Part shown: positions 7,817 through 16,515 of the stretch, piece by piece
Position numbering within the stretch: the first letter of the stretch is position 1
Layout: each line of letters opens with the position of its first letter
Assembly (NCBI GenBank): GCA_041653015.1
Contig: JBAZGG010000004.1
Location: forward strand, 22,595 to 86,594
Source: JBAZGG01 sp041653015
GTDB taxonomy: Bacteria; Bacillota_I; Bacilli_A; RFN20; CAG-826
Length of the DNA: 64,000 bases
Direction of reading: 5' to 3'
Notes under the pieces: generated by a model
The model's input: only the letters and a program-made list of their open reading frames with translations
What the model was told of the DNA's origin: nothing
The model's database searches: none
Program-made: the position numbers and the translations under genes

Positions 7817-10147
7817 ATGAAACAAATAATCGATTTGTCCATTCATCAACTCGTGGATTTTTTGTTGCGAAAGGGCGACATCGATAATCGCATCTATAAC
7901 AAAGATACGATGCAACAAGGATCAAAGATTCACTCATTTTATCAATCGAAGCAAAAGGATGGCTATCTATCGGAATACCCTTTGGCTGATTCGTTCATAA
8001 TTGATGGTTTTACCATCAACCTTGAGGGTAGAGCCGATGGTGTTATGCTCGATGGAGTTCCTACTGTTGAAGAGATAAAATCGACCGTCTCTGAACTCGA
8101 CACTTTCTATCGCGAACAGGAAGAATGGCATTTGGGACAAGCGAAATGCTATTCGTTGATGCTGGCTCATAAACTCTCCTGCAAACGCGTGAATATAAAC
8201 CTGAAATATATATCGCAAATCAAGAGCGATACCGCCCTTTACCAATACTCATTTGGAATTGACGAACTAGAAGGATATGTCACCGATTTAATCAAGCGAT
8301 ATTTGGCTTTCTATAAATTCATTTTTGAGAGGACTGCAAAACGAAATCAAAGTGCCTTGGAACTAAAGTTCCCTTATACTAAATTTCGACTAGGTCAGAA
8401 AGAATTATCGAAGTATGTCTATTCCGTTGCTAAAAATGGTGGAACGCTGTTTGCTGAAGCTCCAACCGGCATTGGAAAAACGGTGTCCACACTCTTTCCA
8501 TATGTCAAATCGTGGTCGCTCGAAGATAATGATAAGATTTTTTATCTAACCGCCAAGAATAGTGGAAAAGAAGCCGCTTTTCAAACGGTTGAAGCGTTGA
8601 AAAGAAAAGGGCTCCGCGCCTGTGACATCCTGATCACCGCGAAGGATAAAATCTGCTTTTCTTTAGGAAAAGCGTGCAACCCCGATGAATGTCCATTCGC
8701 TAAAGGATACTATTCAAAAATAAGAGAGGCGATTGGGGAATCGATTCATTCCTATGATTGCTTTGATAAGACAACGATTGAAAATATCGCTATGCGATAC
8801 CAGATATGCCCTTTCGAATTTCAACTAGATCTTTCTCTCTTCTCCGATATTGTCATCTGCGATTACAACTATCTGTTTGACCCCTTCGTTCACATGCAGA
8901 GATATTTCGATGAAGATGCTAGCCATCAGATCGTTCTCATCGACGAGGCTCACAACCTGGTGGATCGCGGACGGGAGATGTACTCGGTCGTCGTCGATAC
9001 GTATTATCTGAAGATAATTAAGCGTCAGCTGAAAAATATTGAACACAAGAAATTAAAAAATGCCCTAAAGAGATTGACTACAGCATTTAATAAGATTAAA
9101 AAAGAGAACGAGAATGGTAACATCGCTGTCGAATGTCTCGATAGTAAAATTCTTCTCGATTTTGAATATTTTAATACTGTGAGCCTCGATCTCAGCAAAA
9201 ATCATCACCATCTCATAAGCGATGAATTCAAAGAATTCTCTTTTGAGATTAACCGTTTCATTAAGCTCTGTGAACAGATGGATGATGCGTCAGTTTTATA
9301 TTATGCAATAAATGGTAGATCATTGAAACTTTGCATCTATTGTCTCGATCCGAGCAAAAAGTTGAGAGAAACGATGGCATTAGTCAAAGCGAGAATTTTA
9401 TTCTCGGCCACTCTTTCGCCAATCAGCTATTATGTCGATGTTTTGGGTGGAGATAGCGATTCGCCCGTCCTCTTATTGCCTTCGCCATTCGACGCGAGCC
9501 ACTTGAAACTACTAATCGCGCCAACGATTTCGACGAAGTATAGAGCGAGAGATAATTCGTACGCGAAAGTAGCTTCATATATCAAGTCTTTTGTCGAAGG
9601 CAAAATCGGCAATTATCTCGTATATTTTCCTTCATACGAATATCTAGAAAAAATCATTCCTTTTTTGAGCTTTGATAAGAGTGTTGAACTTTTAGTTCAG
9701 GAAAAAGAAATGGAAGATTTTGACAAAACTGTTTTCTTAGCGAAATTTGTCGATAAACCGGATAGGACAACAATCGGATTAGCTATCGTCGGTGGTTCGT
9801 TCAGCGAAGGGATTGATCTCGTCGATGAGCGCTTAATCGGTGTCGTCGTCGTCGGGGTTGGTCTCCCACAGATCTGCTATGAGAGAGATCTGATCAGAAA
9901 TTATTATGAGACGAGATCAAACAAAGGGTTTGAATATTCATATTTAAATCCTGGAATGAACAAAGTGATGCAAGCTGTCGGGCGAGTCATCCGAAGCGAG
10001 AAAGATCGCGGAACCGTCTTGTTGATCGATGAGCGTTTTATGTCCACGCGATATCGCGAATTATTCAAAAGAGAATGGTCGAACTACGAAGTAGTGATCA
10101 GCGAAGAAGACATCCGAAATAATCTTGATGAGTTTTGGAAGAAATAA
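7817..10147 (+). CDS. Fused Cas4-like nuclease and XPD/DinG-type helicase
   Basis: Predicted nuclease-helicase of DNA repair. Residues about 1-170 carry a PD-(D/E)XK nuclease core: GRADG (D74), EEIK (E86, K88) and QAKCY (Q108, Y112). Residues about 190-776 form a superfamily 2 helicase of the Rad3/XPD/DinG group: APTGIGKT (about 215), LIDEAHN (about 375) and AVGRVIRSEKDRG. Four cysteines between motifs I and II (KIC, KAC, DEC, QIC) match an XPD-type iron-sulfur cluster. It lacks the DEDD exonuclease domain of Bacillus DinG. It is placed after fmt with no visible SD. Confidence 0.85.
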   Translation: MKQIIDLSIHQLVDFLLRKGDIDNRIYNKDTMQQGSKIHSFYQSKQKDGYLSEYPLADSFIIDGFTINLEGRADGVMLDGVPTVEEIKSTVSELDTFYREQEEWHLGQAKCYSLMLAHKLSCKRVNINLKYISQIKSDTALYQYSFGIDELEGYVTDLIKRYLAFYKFIFERTAKRNQSALELKFPYTKFRLGQKELSKYVYSVAKNGGTLFAEAPTGIGKTVSTLFPYVKSWSLEDNDKIFYLTAKNSGKEAAFQTVEALKRKGLRACDILITAKDKICFSLGKACNPDECPFAKGYYSKIREAIGESIHSYDCFDKTTIENIAMRYQICPFEFQLDLSLFSDIVICDYNYLFDPFVHMQRYFDEDASHQIVLIDEAHNLVDRGREMYSVVVDTYYLKIIKRQLKNIEHKKLKNALKRLTTAFNKIKKENENGNIAVECLDSKILLDFEYFNTVSLDLSKNHHHLISDEFKEFSFEINRFIKLCEQMDDASVLYYAINGRSLKLCIYCLDPSKKLRETMALVKARILFSATLSPISYYVDVLGGDSDSPVLLLPSPFDASHLKLLIAPTISTKYRARDNSYAKVASYIKSFVEGKIGNYLVYFPSYEYLEKIIPFLSFDKSVELLVQEKEMEDFDKTVFLAKFVDKPDRTTIGLAIVGGSFSEGIDLVDERLIGVVVVGVGLPQICYERDLIRNYYETRSNKGFEYSYLNPGMNKVMQAVGRVIRSEKDRGTVLLIDERFMSTRYRELFKREWSNYEVVISEEDIRNNLDEFWKK

Positions 10148-10181
10148 TGGCATAATATAACATTGTTATAGGAGTCCGAAT

Positions 10182-11993
10182 TTGAAATACGATAAATCTC
10201 TCATCAGGAATTTTTCCATCATCGCCCACATCGATCACGGCAAATCCACTTTGGCCGATCGCATTCTTGAATTGACTAATTCAATCAGTAAACGCGAGAT
10301 GCGCGACCAGCTTTTAGATTCGATGGATCTTGAACGAGAAAGAGGCATCACGATCAAGCTTAACGCCGTGACTCTCTCCTATCGCGCAAAAGACCAAAAA
10401 AATTATATCTTTAATTTGATAGACACTCCTGGGCACGTCGACTTTTCTTACGAAGTTTCTCGTTCCCTAGCCGCTTGCGAAGGCGCTCTTTTAGTCGTCG
10501 ATGCGACCCAAGGAGTGGAAGCGCAGACCTTAGCCAATGTCTATTTAGCTGTTGATAACGATCTCAAGATAGTGCCTGTCATCAATAAGATTGATCTGCC
10601 GAGCGCGATGCCTGAACTCGTCAAAGACGAGATTGAGAAGCGCATCGGCATCGATTGCAGCGAAACTCTTTTCGTCTCAGCAAAGACGGGATTGGGCGTT
10701 GATAGAGTGCTGGAAGCGATCGTTAAAAACATACCCGCTCCTCTAGGAGATATCAGCTCGTCACTGCAAGCTCTCATTTTCGATTCATACTATGATTCAT
10801 ACCGCGGTGTCGTCGTTTTAATCCGCTTAAAAAATGGACGCGTCAAAGTGGGTGACAAAATCAATTTGATGGCCGCCAACAAAATATATGAGGTGACTGA
10901 GGTTGGAATTCGAACCCCAAAAGAGATACCCGTCGATGAACTCGCCGCTGGTGAAGTCGGTTACTTATGCGCTCAAATAAAAGACATTAAAGATGTCTTC
11001 CCAGGAGAGACTATCACTAATAGTGATCATCCATGCAAACAGCCGCTTCCAGGCTATCGTAAAATGAACCCGATGGTCTACTGTGGTCTATATCCGGTCG
11101 ATAGCAAGTATTATCCTGAATTAAAGGATGCTCTAGAAAAACTCTCATTGAATGATTCATCGTTGGTTTTTGAACCGGAATCATCGCAAGCTCTCGGCTT
11201 TGGTTTTCGGTGTGGCTTTCTCGGCCTTCTCCACATGGATGTGGTTCAAGAGAGATTAGAGCGAGAATATGATCTTAATTTGATTCTGACCGCTCCGAGC
11301 GTCATCTACCATGTCTATTTAAACAACGGCGAGATGATAAAGCTCGATAACCCTTGCAAATTGCCCGACCCTTCGCTCATCAAAGCGATCGAAGAGCCTT
11401 ATGTCCACGCCAATATCATGACTCCGAAGGAGTATGTCGGCCCAATCATGGAATTATGCCAAATTAAAAGAGGCATCTATCAAGACCTCGAATATTTCGA
11501 TGATACGCGAATGATTATTCATTATGATATTCCGCTGAGTGAAATTATTTATAATTTCTTCGACAAGCTCAAATCTAATACGAAGGGTTATGCTTCGCTC
11601 GACTATGAACTATCCGATTACAAAGTTTCAAACCTTTCCAAGATGGATATTTTATTGAACGGAGAAGCTATAGATGCTCTAGCGAGTATCGTCTATCGCC
11701 CGACAGCATATAATCGCGCAGATGCAATCGTAAGAAAATTGAAAGATATCATTCCAAGACAGCAGTTTGAAATACCCGTTCAAGCTTCAATCAATAGCAA
11801 AGTCATCGCTAGAAGCGATATTAAAGCGGTAAGGAAAGATGTCTTGGCGAAATGTTATGGCGGTGATATCAGCCGTAAAAAGAAATTGCTCGAGAAACAA
11901 AAAGAGGGTAAAAAGCGAATGAAAGCGATTGGAAGTGTGGAAGTTCCACAAGAGGCCTTTATGAGTATTTTATCGATTGATGACGAGAGTTAA
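10182..11993 (+). CDS. lepA: Elongation factor 4 (LepA), TTG start
   Basis: Ribosome-associated translational GTPase. Seen: AHIDHGKST (G1, about residues 15-23), DTPGH, NKIDLP, domain II, and the LepA-specific C-terminal domain ending RMKAIGSVEVPQEAF. Length 603 residues, normal. The start is TTG at 10182, fixed by AGGAG 7 bases upstream. A tandem 11-bp repeat follows its stop codon immediately. Confidence 0.95.
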   Translation: MKYDKSLIRNFSIIAHIDHGKSTLADRILELTNSISKREMRDQLLDSMDLERERGITIKLNAVTLSYRAKDQKNYIFNLIDTPGHVDFSYEVSRSLAACEGALLVVDATQGVEAQTLANVYLAVDNDLKIVPVINKIDLPSAMPELVKDEIEKRIGIDCSETLFVSAKTGLGVDRVLEAIVKNIPAPLGDISSSLQALIFDSYYDSYRGVVVLIRLKNGRVKVGDKINLMAANKIYEVTEVGIRTPKEIPVDELAAGEVGYLCAQIKDIKDVFPGETITNSDHPCKQPLPGYRKMNPMVYCGLYPVDSKYYPELKDALEKLSLNDSSLVFEPESSQALGFGFRCGFLGLLHMDVVQERLEREYDLNLILTAPSVIYHVYLNNGEMIKLDNPCKLPDPSLIKAIEEPYVHANIMTPKEYVGPIMELCQIKRGIYQDLEYFDDTRMIIHYDIPLSEIIYNFFDKLKSNTKGYASLDYELSDYKVSNLSKMDILLNGEAIDALASIVYRPTAYNRADAIVRKLKDIIPRQQFEIPVQASINSKVIARSDIKAVRKDVLAKCYGGDISRKKKLLEKQKEGKKRMKAIGSVEVPQEAFMSILSIDDES

Positions 11994-12015
11994 TTAGTAG
12001 TTATTTAGTTATTAT
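11994..12015 (+). repeat. 11-bp tandem direct repeat, 2 copies (locus 1)
   Basis: TTAGTAGTTAT then TTAGTTATTAT, starting directly after the lepA stop codon and ending 2 bases before the -35 of the next gene. It is one of six related sites in the window with the pattern TTAGTA-N5 repeated at 11 bp. Confidence 0.6.
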
Positions 12016-12017
12016 TC

Positions 12018-12046
12018 TTGTAATTTATTGTTATACAATCTATAAT
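12018..12046 (+). promoter_or_regulatory. Promoter of the Fic-like gene
   Basis: TTGTAA (12018-12023), 17-bp spacer, TATAAT (12041-12046). The tandem 11-bp repeat abuts the -35. Confidence 0.6.
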
Positions 12047-12071
12047 GGTCTCAAAAGAATGAGGACAATCT

Positions 12072-13532
12072 ATGATGAGCAATGAATATGGCGTGCGCTT
12101 TACGGATCAGCACTATGCAACAAAACAAGAAGTCGCAAAGACGCTTAACACACAGTTGATTGATAACATATGGCAGAATGTTTTGAATTATCGATCAAAT
12201 TTCACGCGCGTTTTGTCATTGCGCAATGTCACTCATGCTCCATTTAGAATCACATTTTCTCCAACTATAGTTGAACGGATAAATCTCGTCGAAAGAAAAT
12301 TTTCGAAAACGGTTGTCAGCTTTGGTAAACTAGAAAACAAGCCTCAGGACAAACTTGCGGTTAGAAAATATATATATAGTAGCATCATCAAGCATCTGGC
12401 CTCAAAAGAGAATGTCAAAGTGAACAAAGAGTTGACCGATGCCTTATTCGCTTCTGAATCAAGAGATTATTCCGCTGCTGAAAAACGTCTTTTTAACTAT
12501 GTTAATACTCTTAAAAACTTTGAAGCGCATTCCGCTGATCCATTAGATGAAAACTTTTTTGTCAATGCATACTCTCGATTGACAAATAATGATGAGTTAA
12601 TCTCTTTATACCGAACTAAAGAGTTGGATGATTCGCAATCGCAACGACTTTTGATCGGAAGAGAATATAATTCTGCACCGGTGGCTTCTATTCCATCTAT
12701 GATGGATAATCTGCAAGACTTCTTAATCAACAGCGAGCAGACGTTTTTTGTCAAAGCAGTCGCTGGTTTCTATGGCATCAATTTGATAAAGCCATTCGAT
12801 GATTTTAACGATGAGATTTCTGTTCTCGTTTTGAAATGCGGTCTCTCCCATGGGGAAATCGGAGATATCTCTGCTCTTTTTCCATTTGAAATTCTCATAA
12901 GCGAGAGAATTAATGAGCTGAAGATCGCCTTGACCGAAACGCAGAGAAATAATGATTTAACTTATATTCTTGTCTTTGTCATGGATTGCATCGATGAGAT
13001 TGTACAAGCGTTGCTTGATGCTTTGACCAATTATCAGATCGACGCGGCTAAAAACGAGTTTAGAGCCGATGAGCAGATCATCGCAAAGCCACAAGAGACA
13101 AAAGTGGCGGTTGAACCGATTGCTGAACGAGCGATCAAAGAAGAAAAAACGATAGAAAGAGTCGATGTGCCAATTGAAAAGCCCATCCCTTTAAAAAGAG
13201 TGAGCGAAGTTGAAAAAATTGACGTGGCGCAAAAAACGGCAAATATTGAATTTGCGATTCCAAAGGAAATGTCCCAAATGGATGAGAAGGAAGCGCAAAA
13301 GTATGAAGAGTATCTGCTCGAGAGCGAACCTTACATGAAAAGAGGTCAAGCCCATTTCTTCGCCCGCCACTGCGCTGTTGGCAAGTACTATACGATACAG
13401 CAGTACAAGCGTTCCATCGGCGTCGTATACGAAACTGCTAGAACTTCCATGGATGCTCTAGTAAAATTAGGTTATTATAAAAAAGAACAGGTTAAAAACA
13501 AATTTGTTTATACCCCTTTGAAAAGGGATTGA
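12072..13532 (+). CDS. Degenerate Fic-fold protein with C-terminal winged-helix-like domain
   Basis: 486 residues. The middle resembles the Fic N-terminal and core regions (LIGREYNSAP, then IPSMMDNLQDFL, about residues 193-217). At the position of the Fic signature HPFx(D/E)GNGR it reads KPFDDFNDE (about 240-248), so the catalytic His and the glycine/arginine loop are lost. A charged linker (about 330-410) leads to a basic C-terminal domain (YETARTSMDALVKLGYYKK) resembling a winged helix. Probably a pseudo-enzyme that binds rather than AMPylates; this is inference. GAGG SD before the ATG. Confidence 0.6.
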   Translation: MMSNEYGVRFTDQHYATKQEVAKTLNTQLIDNIWQNVLNYRSNFTRVLSLRNVTHAPFRITFSPTIVERINLVERKFSKTVVSFGKLENKPQDKLAVRKYIYSSIIKHLASKENVKVNKELTDALFASESRDYSAAEKRLFNYVNTLKNFEAHSADPLDENFFVNAYSRLTNNDELISLYRTKELDDSQSQRLLIGREYNSAPVASIPSMMDNLQDFLINSEQTFFVKAVAGFYGINLIKPFDDFNDEISVLVLKCGLSHGEIGDISALFPFEILISERINELKIALTETQRNNDLTYILVFVMDCIDEIVQALLDALTNYQIDAAKNEFRADEQIIAKPQETKVAVEPIAERAIKEEKTIERVDVPIEKPIPLKRVSEVEKIDVAQKTANIEFAIPKEMSQMDEKEAQKYEEYLLESEPYMKRGQAHFFARHCAVGKYYTIQQYKRSIGVVYETARTSMDALVKLGYYKKEQVKNKFVYTPLKRD

Positions 13533-13544
13533 AGGAGTTAGATT

Positions 13545-13820
13545 ATGCACGTATTAGCAACTGATATTTGGACAAGCCCATGGTTTATTATTTCTGCACT
13601 GTTAGTCTTTTTTGGACTGATCGTTTTAATCGTTATCTTGGCCAAGAGAGCGACGAACAAGAACAAGACCATGCCTAAAATTGATGAAGAAGATGCTCGA
13701 AAAGAACAATTGAATCGCGTCCTTGAACCGATCACTGATGAAGAGACGCTCAAGCAGATGGAAAAATATGAACAAGAAGCAAAACAATCGGCCGAAAACA
13801 AACAAGATAAAAACAAATAA
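13545..13820 (+). CDS. Small single-pass membrane protein of unknown function
   Basis: 91 residues: a short N-terminus, one membrane helix (about residues 12-33, WFIISALLVFFGLIVLIVIL), then a highly charged Lys/Glu-rich tail. No family recognised. GGAG SD 7 bases before the ATG. It lies in the same direction as, and close behind, the Fic-like gene, and its 3' end overlaps the hemW start. Confidence 0.7.
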   Translation: MHVLATDIWTSPWFIISALLVFFGLIVLIVILAKRATNKNKTMPKIDEEDARKEQLNRVLEPITDEETLKQMEKYEQEAKQSAENKQDKNK

Positions 13821-14931
13821 GCCCAAAGCTTTATATATTCATATCCCTTTTTGTCACTCGATCTGTGGGTACTGCGATTTTTGCAAACTGATCTATAACA
13901 AAAAATGGATTAATCCATACATCGAATCGTTGATCAAAGAGATTTCTCAATATAAGATTTCGTCTAATTCTTTAGATTCTATTTATATCGGCGGTGGCAC
14001 CCCCTCATCTTTAACGATTTCAGAGATTGAGCCGCTGCTCGAACACATTCAAAAAATGATCAAAAGCAATGGAGAATACACGATCGAATGCAATGTCACA
14101 TCTTTAGATGAAGACAAAATCAAACTATACGAGCGATATGGTGTGAACCGCTTTTCATTAGGCGTTGAATCAACCGATCGTCGAATCCTTTCAAAAATGG
14201 AGAGAGATCACGATTTTGACGATGTTAAAAGAGTTGTTGAGATGATCAAGAATAATGGCATTGACAACATAAATGTTGATTTGATCTATGCGGTTCCTGG
14301 TGAGAGCAAAGCAATGCTCGAAAAAGATCTCGATAATCTTCTGTCCCTCGATGTTCCTCACATCTCGACCTACAGCCTCATTTTAGAAGAGGGCACCAAG
14401 TTCTATCGCGATGGAGAAAAAGAGCTGGACCAGGATCTCGTCAGAGAACAATACGATATAATATTGAATAGACTGCGAACATCTTCCTATCGACGCTACG
14501 AGGTGTCAAATTTCGCACGCGAAGGTAAAGAGTCTCGCCACAATTTAACTTATTGGCACAATCTGCAATATTATGGCGTTGGTTTAGGAGCTTCGGGTTA
14601 TCTCGGCAATGTCAGATACACCAACACGAGAAACATAAACAAATATATTGATCGCCGATATATTTCGGAGACGGAAGTGTTAACGAAAGCGGATTTAGAA
14701 GAGTATTATTTGATGCTCGCTTTGCGATTGGATGATGGTTTTTCTAAAACGGATTTCAAGAAGATTTTTGGATATGATTTTGTCGATAGATACTCCTCTC
14801 AACTAAAAAAGATGAAGGATGAATGTCTATTGCGCGAAAGTAATGATAGAATAATGGCAACCGATGAAGGAATTATGCTTCTAGACCGCATTATGATGGA
14901 GTTTATCGCAAATGGAAATAGCACGATTTGA
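13768..14931 (+). CDS. hemW: HemW-like radical SAM protein (heme chaperone family)
   Basis: HemW-type radical SAM protein, the oxygen-independent coproporphyrinogen oxidase-like family now viewed as heme chaperones. With the start at 13768, Cys29, Cys33 and Cys36 bind the 4Fe-4S cluster and Cys39 follows (CHSICGYCDFC). Other motifs: YIGGGTPSSL, SLGVES, VDLIYAVPGE. Length 387 residues. No ATG, GTG or TTG lies between 13768 and the conserved IHIPFC, so it must overlap the preceding gene by 53 bases. Located between lepA and hrcA, as in Bacillus. Confidence 0.88.
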   Translation: MNKKQNNRPKTNKIKTNKPKALYIHIPFCHSICGYCDFCKLIYNKKWINPYIESLIKEISQYKISSNSLDSIYIGGGTPSSLTISEIEPLLEHIQKMIKSNGEYTIECNVTSLDEDKIKLYERYGVNRFSLGVESTDRRILSKMERDHDFDDVKRVVEMIKNNGIDNINVDLIYAVPGESKAMLEKDLDNLLSLDVPHISTYSLILEEGTKFYRDGEKELDQDLVREQYDIILNRLRTSSYRRYEVSNFAREGKESRHNLTYWHNLQYYGVGLGASGYLGNVRYTNTRNINKYIDRRYISETEVLTKADLEEYYLMLALRLDDGFSKTDFKKIFGYDFVDRYSSQLKKMKDECLLRESNDRIMATDEGIMLLDRIMMEFIANGNSTI

Positions 14932-15334
14932 CAAAAGAATTATCGCATATTGCATCGATATGCTCATCGCTGCCGCTGCTGGCGTCGCCACTTCGGTCCT
15001 TTTAGCGATCAACACCGATTGGTCGATACCTTGGTATTTTCTCATCTTAATCGGCCAGACGATCGGGTATTTCATATATTGTCTATTCGTCATCTGCGCT
15101 TTGCATTGGACCAATGGTTTCACGTTGGGCGGAGCTATCTTAGGAATTAAATCCATCCATCTCGACCGTAAAAAAATTTCGGTCGGAGATGCGATTGTAA
15201 AAGGTGTCACTTTGGGAATTATTCCAATGGCGATAGTCAATGCTATTTATATGTTGGTCATCCATACAGAGAAGACTATTTTTGATCGTTTAACCGACAC
15301 AATTGTTGTCGATATTCGCTATTTTCCGAAGTAA
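14912..15334 (+). CDS. RDD family membrane protein
   Basis: 140 residues with three or four membrane helices. It begins MEIARFDKRIIAYCIDMLI, a typical RDD-family opening (Arg, then Asp in the first helix), and carries TLGGAILGIK after helix 2. Transport of ions or osmolytes has been proposed for some members; no substrate can be inferred here. Overlaps the hemW 3' end by 20 bases. Confidence 0.75.
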   Translation: MEIARFDKRIIAYCIDMLIAAAAGVATSVLLAINTDWSIPWYFLILIGQTIGYFIYCLFVICALHWTNGFTLGGAILGIKSIHLDRKKISVGDAIVKGVTLGIIPMAIVNAIYMLVIHTEKTIFDRLTDTIVVDIRYFPK

Positions 15335-15377
15335 TTTTAATTAACATATCTTTGATATGAAATAATTTTTAATCTTT

Positions 15378-15404
15378 TTAGCACTTTTGACTTGACAGTG
15401 CCAA
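15378..15404 (+). promoter_or_regulatory. CIRCE operator 1 (HrcA binding site)
   Basis: TTAGCACTT, 9-base spacer, CAGTGCCAA. It matches the CIRCE inverted repeat TTAGCACTC-N9-GAGTGCTAA with three changes and overlaps the -35 of the hrcA promoter. Confidence 0.85.
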
Positions 15405-15419
15405 AATTCATTTTATAAT
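15392..15419 (+). promoter_or_regulatory. Promoter of the hrcA-grpE-dnaK-dnaJ operon
   Basis: TTGACA (15392-15397), 16-bp spacer, TATAAT (15414-15419), both perfect. It is flanked by two CIRCE elements, so it is presumably repressed by HrcA and released on heat shock. Confidence 0.85.
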
Positions 15420-15423
15420 TATG

Positions 15424-15450
15424 TTAGCACTCTCAAAACGAGATTGCCAA
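15424..15450 (+). promoter_or_regulatory. CIRCE operator 2 (HrcA binding site)
   Basis: TTAGCACTC, 9-base spacer, GATTGCCAA: perfect left arm, two mismatches in the right arm. It covers the expected transcription start and lies 15 bases before the hrcA ATG. Confidence 0.8.
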
Positions 15451-15465
15451 AAAGGTGGTGATGAC

Positions 15466-16515
15466 ATGCTGACGAGAAAGGACAAGATTCTTAAACTGAT
15501 TGTCGAGTCTTTTATTAAAAGTGCTCAGCCAGTCGGTTCACAGACTCTTATCGATGAATGTCATGTCGATTGTTCTTCAGCGACGATTCGCAGTGAAATG
15601 AACTGCCTTGAAAAAGAGGGATTTCTAGAAAAGACTCATACGTCATCTGGACGCGTTCCTTCTTCAAAAGGATATAAATACTACATCGATAACCTTCGTG
15701 AAAAGTCAGTTGATGAAGAGATAAAATTTCAAATCCAAAATGTTCTCAGCGCAAAAATTCAGTCTGTTGAAGATGTCATCAAAGAGTCTTGCGAGATCTT
15801 ATCGCATATGACAAACCTCGCTAGCATCGTTCTGGGCAGCGACGTCATCGAAGATAAATTAGTCTCTATTCAACTCATTCCTCTCAGCGAAAGAACAGCA
15901 ACAGCTGTTTTTGTCACCGACCAAGGATATGTGGAGAACAAAACGTTTGTCGTCAATGAGAAAATCAATGCCAAAGATGCGGAATCATGCATGAAAATTC
16001 TTAATGATAGGCTTAAAGGCACTGCCATTTCGGAACTCGTTTCAAAAATGGAGACAATTAAGCCTCTCATCAACGATTACATCATCGATCACGACGTCAT
16101 CTATCAAGCTATCATGGAAGCGTTCATGAAGTTCGCTGCCGATCGGCTTAGGTTATATGGCAAAGATGAATTGTATGAACAGCCGGAATTCGCGAATGAT
16201 GCGCAAAAACTTAAAAGAGTGCTCGAGTTATTAGATAATCCTGATGAGTTCAAGAGGACCATCGACGAAAAGAATACTGATAATCACTTGGTGCAAGTCC
16301 ATATTGGAAATGATGAAAATGATGATGTCTCAATCGTCTCCGCGAAAATTAACGTTCCCGGATGCAAAGATGGGAACATCGCTCTTGTCGGACCGACGAG
16401 GATGGATTATGACAAAGTCGTCACCGCGCTTGAATACGTCTGCCAAGAACTCGAGAAGTATTTCGCTGTTAAAGGAGGAGAAAAATCATGGAAGAAGAAG
16501 CAAAAAACAAAATGA
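15466..16515 (+). CDS. hrcA: Heat-inducible transcription repressor HrcA
   Basis: Represses the dnaK operon through CIRCE and is kept active by the GroEL chaperonin in characterised species. Seen: an N-terminal winged helix (MLTRKDKILKLIVESFI, VDCSSATIRSEMNCLEKEGFLEKTHTSSGR split over about residues 1-60), a GAF-like core, and the C-terminal region. 349 residues. The start at 15466 is chosen from AAGGTGGTGAT upstream; the ATG at 15421 lies inside the second CIRCE. Its 3' end overlaps grpE by 28 bases. Confidence 0.95.
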   Translation: MLTRKDKILKLIVESFIKSAQPVGSQTLIDECHVDCSSATIRSEMNCLEKEGFLEKTHTSSGRVPSSKGYKYYIDNLREKSVDEEIKFQIQNVLSAKIQSVEDVIKESCEILSHMTNLASIVLGSDVIEDKLVSIQLIPLSERTATAVFVTDQGYVENKTFVVNEKINAKDAESCMKILNDRLKGTAISELVSKMETIKPLINDYIIDHDVIYQAIMEAFMKFAADRLRLYGKDELYEQPEFANDAQKLKRVLELLDNPDEFKRTIDEKNTDNHLVQVHIGNDENDDVSIVSAKINVPGCKDGNIALVGPTRMDYDKVVTALEYVCQELEKYFAVKGGEKSWKKKQKTK

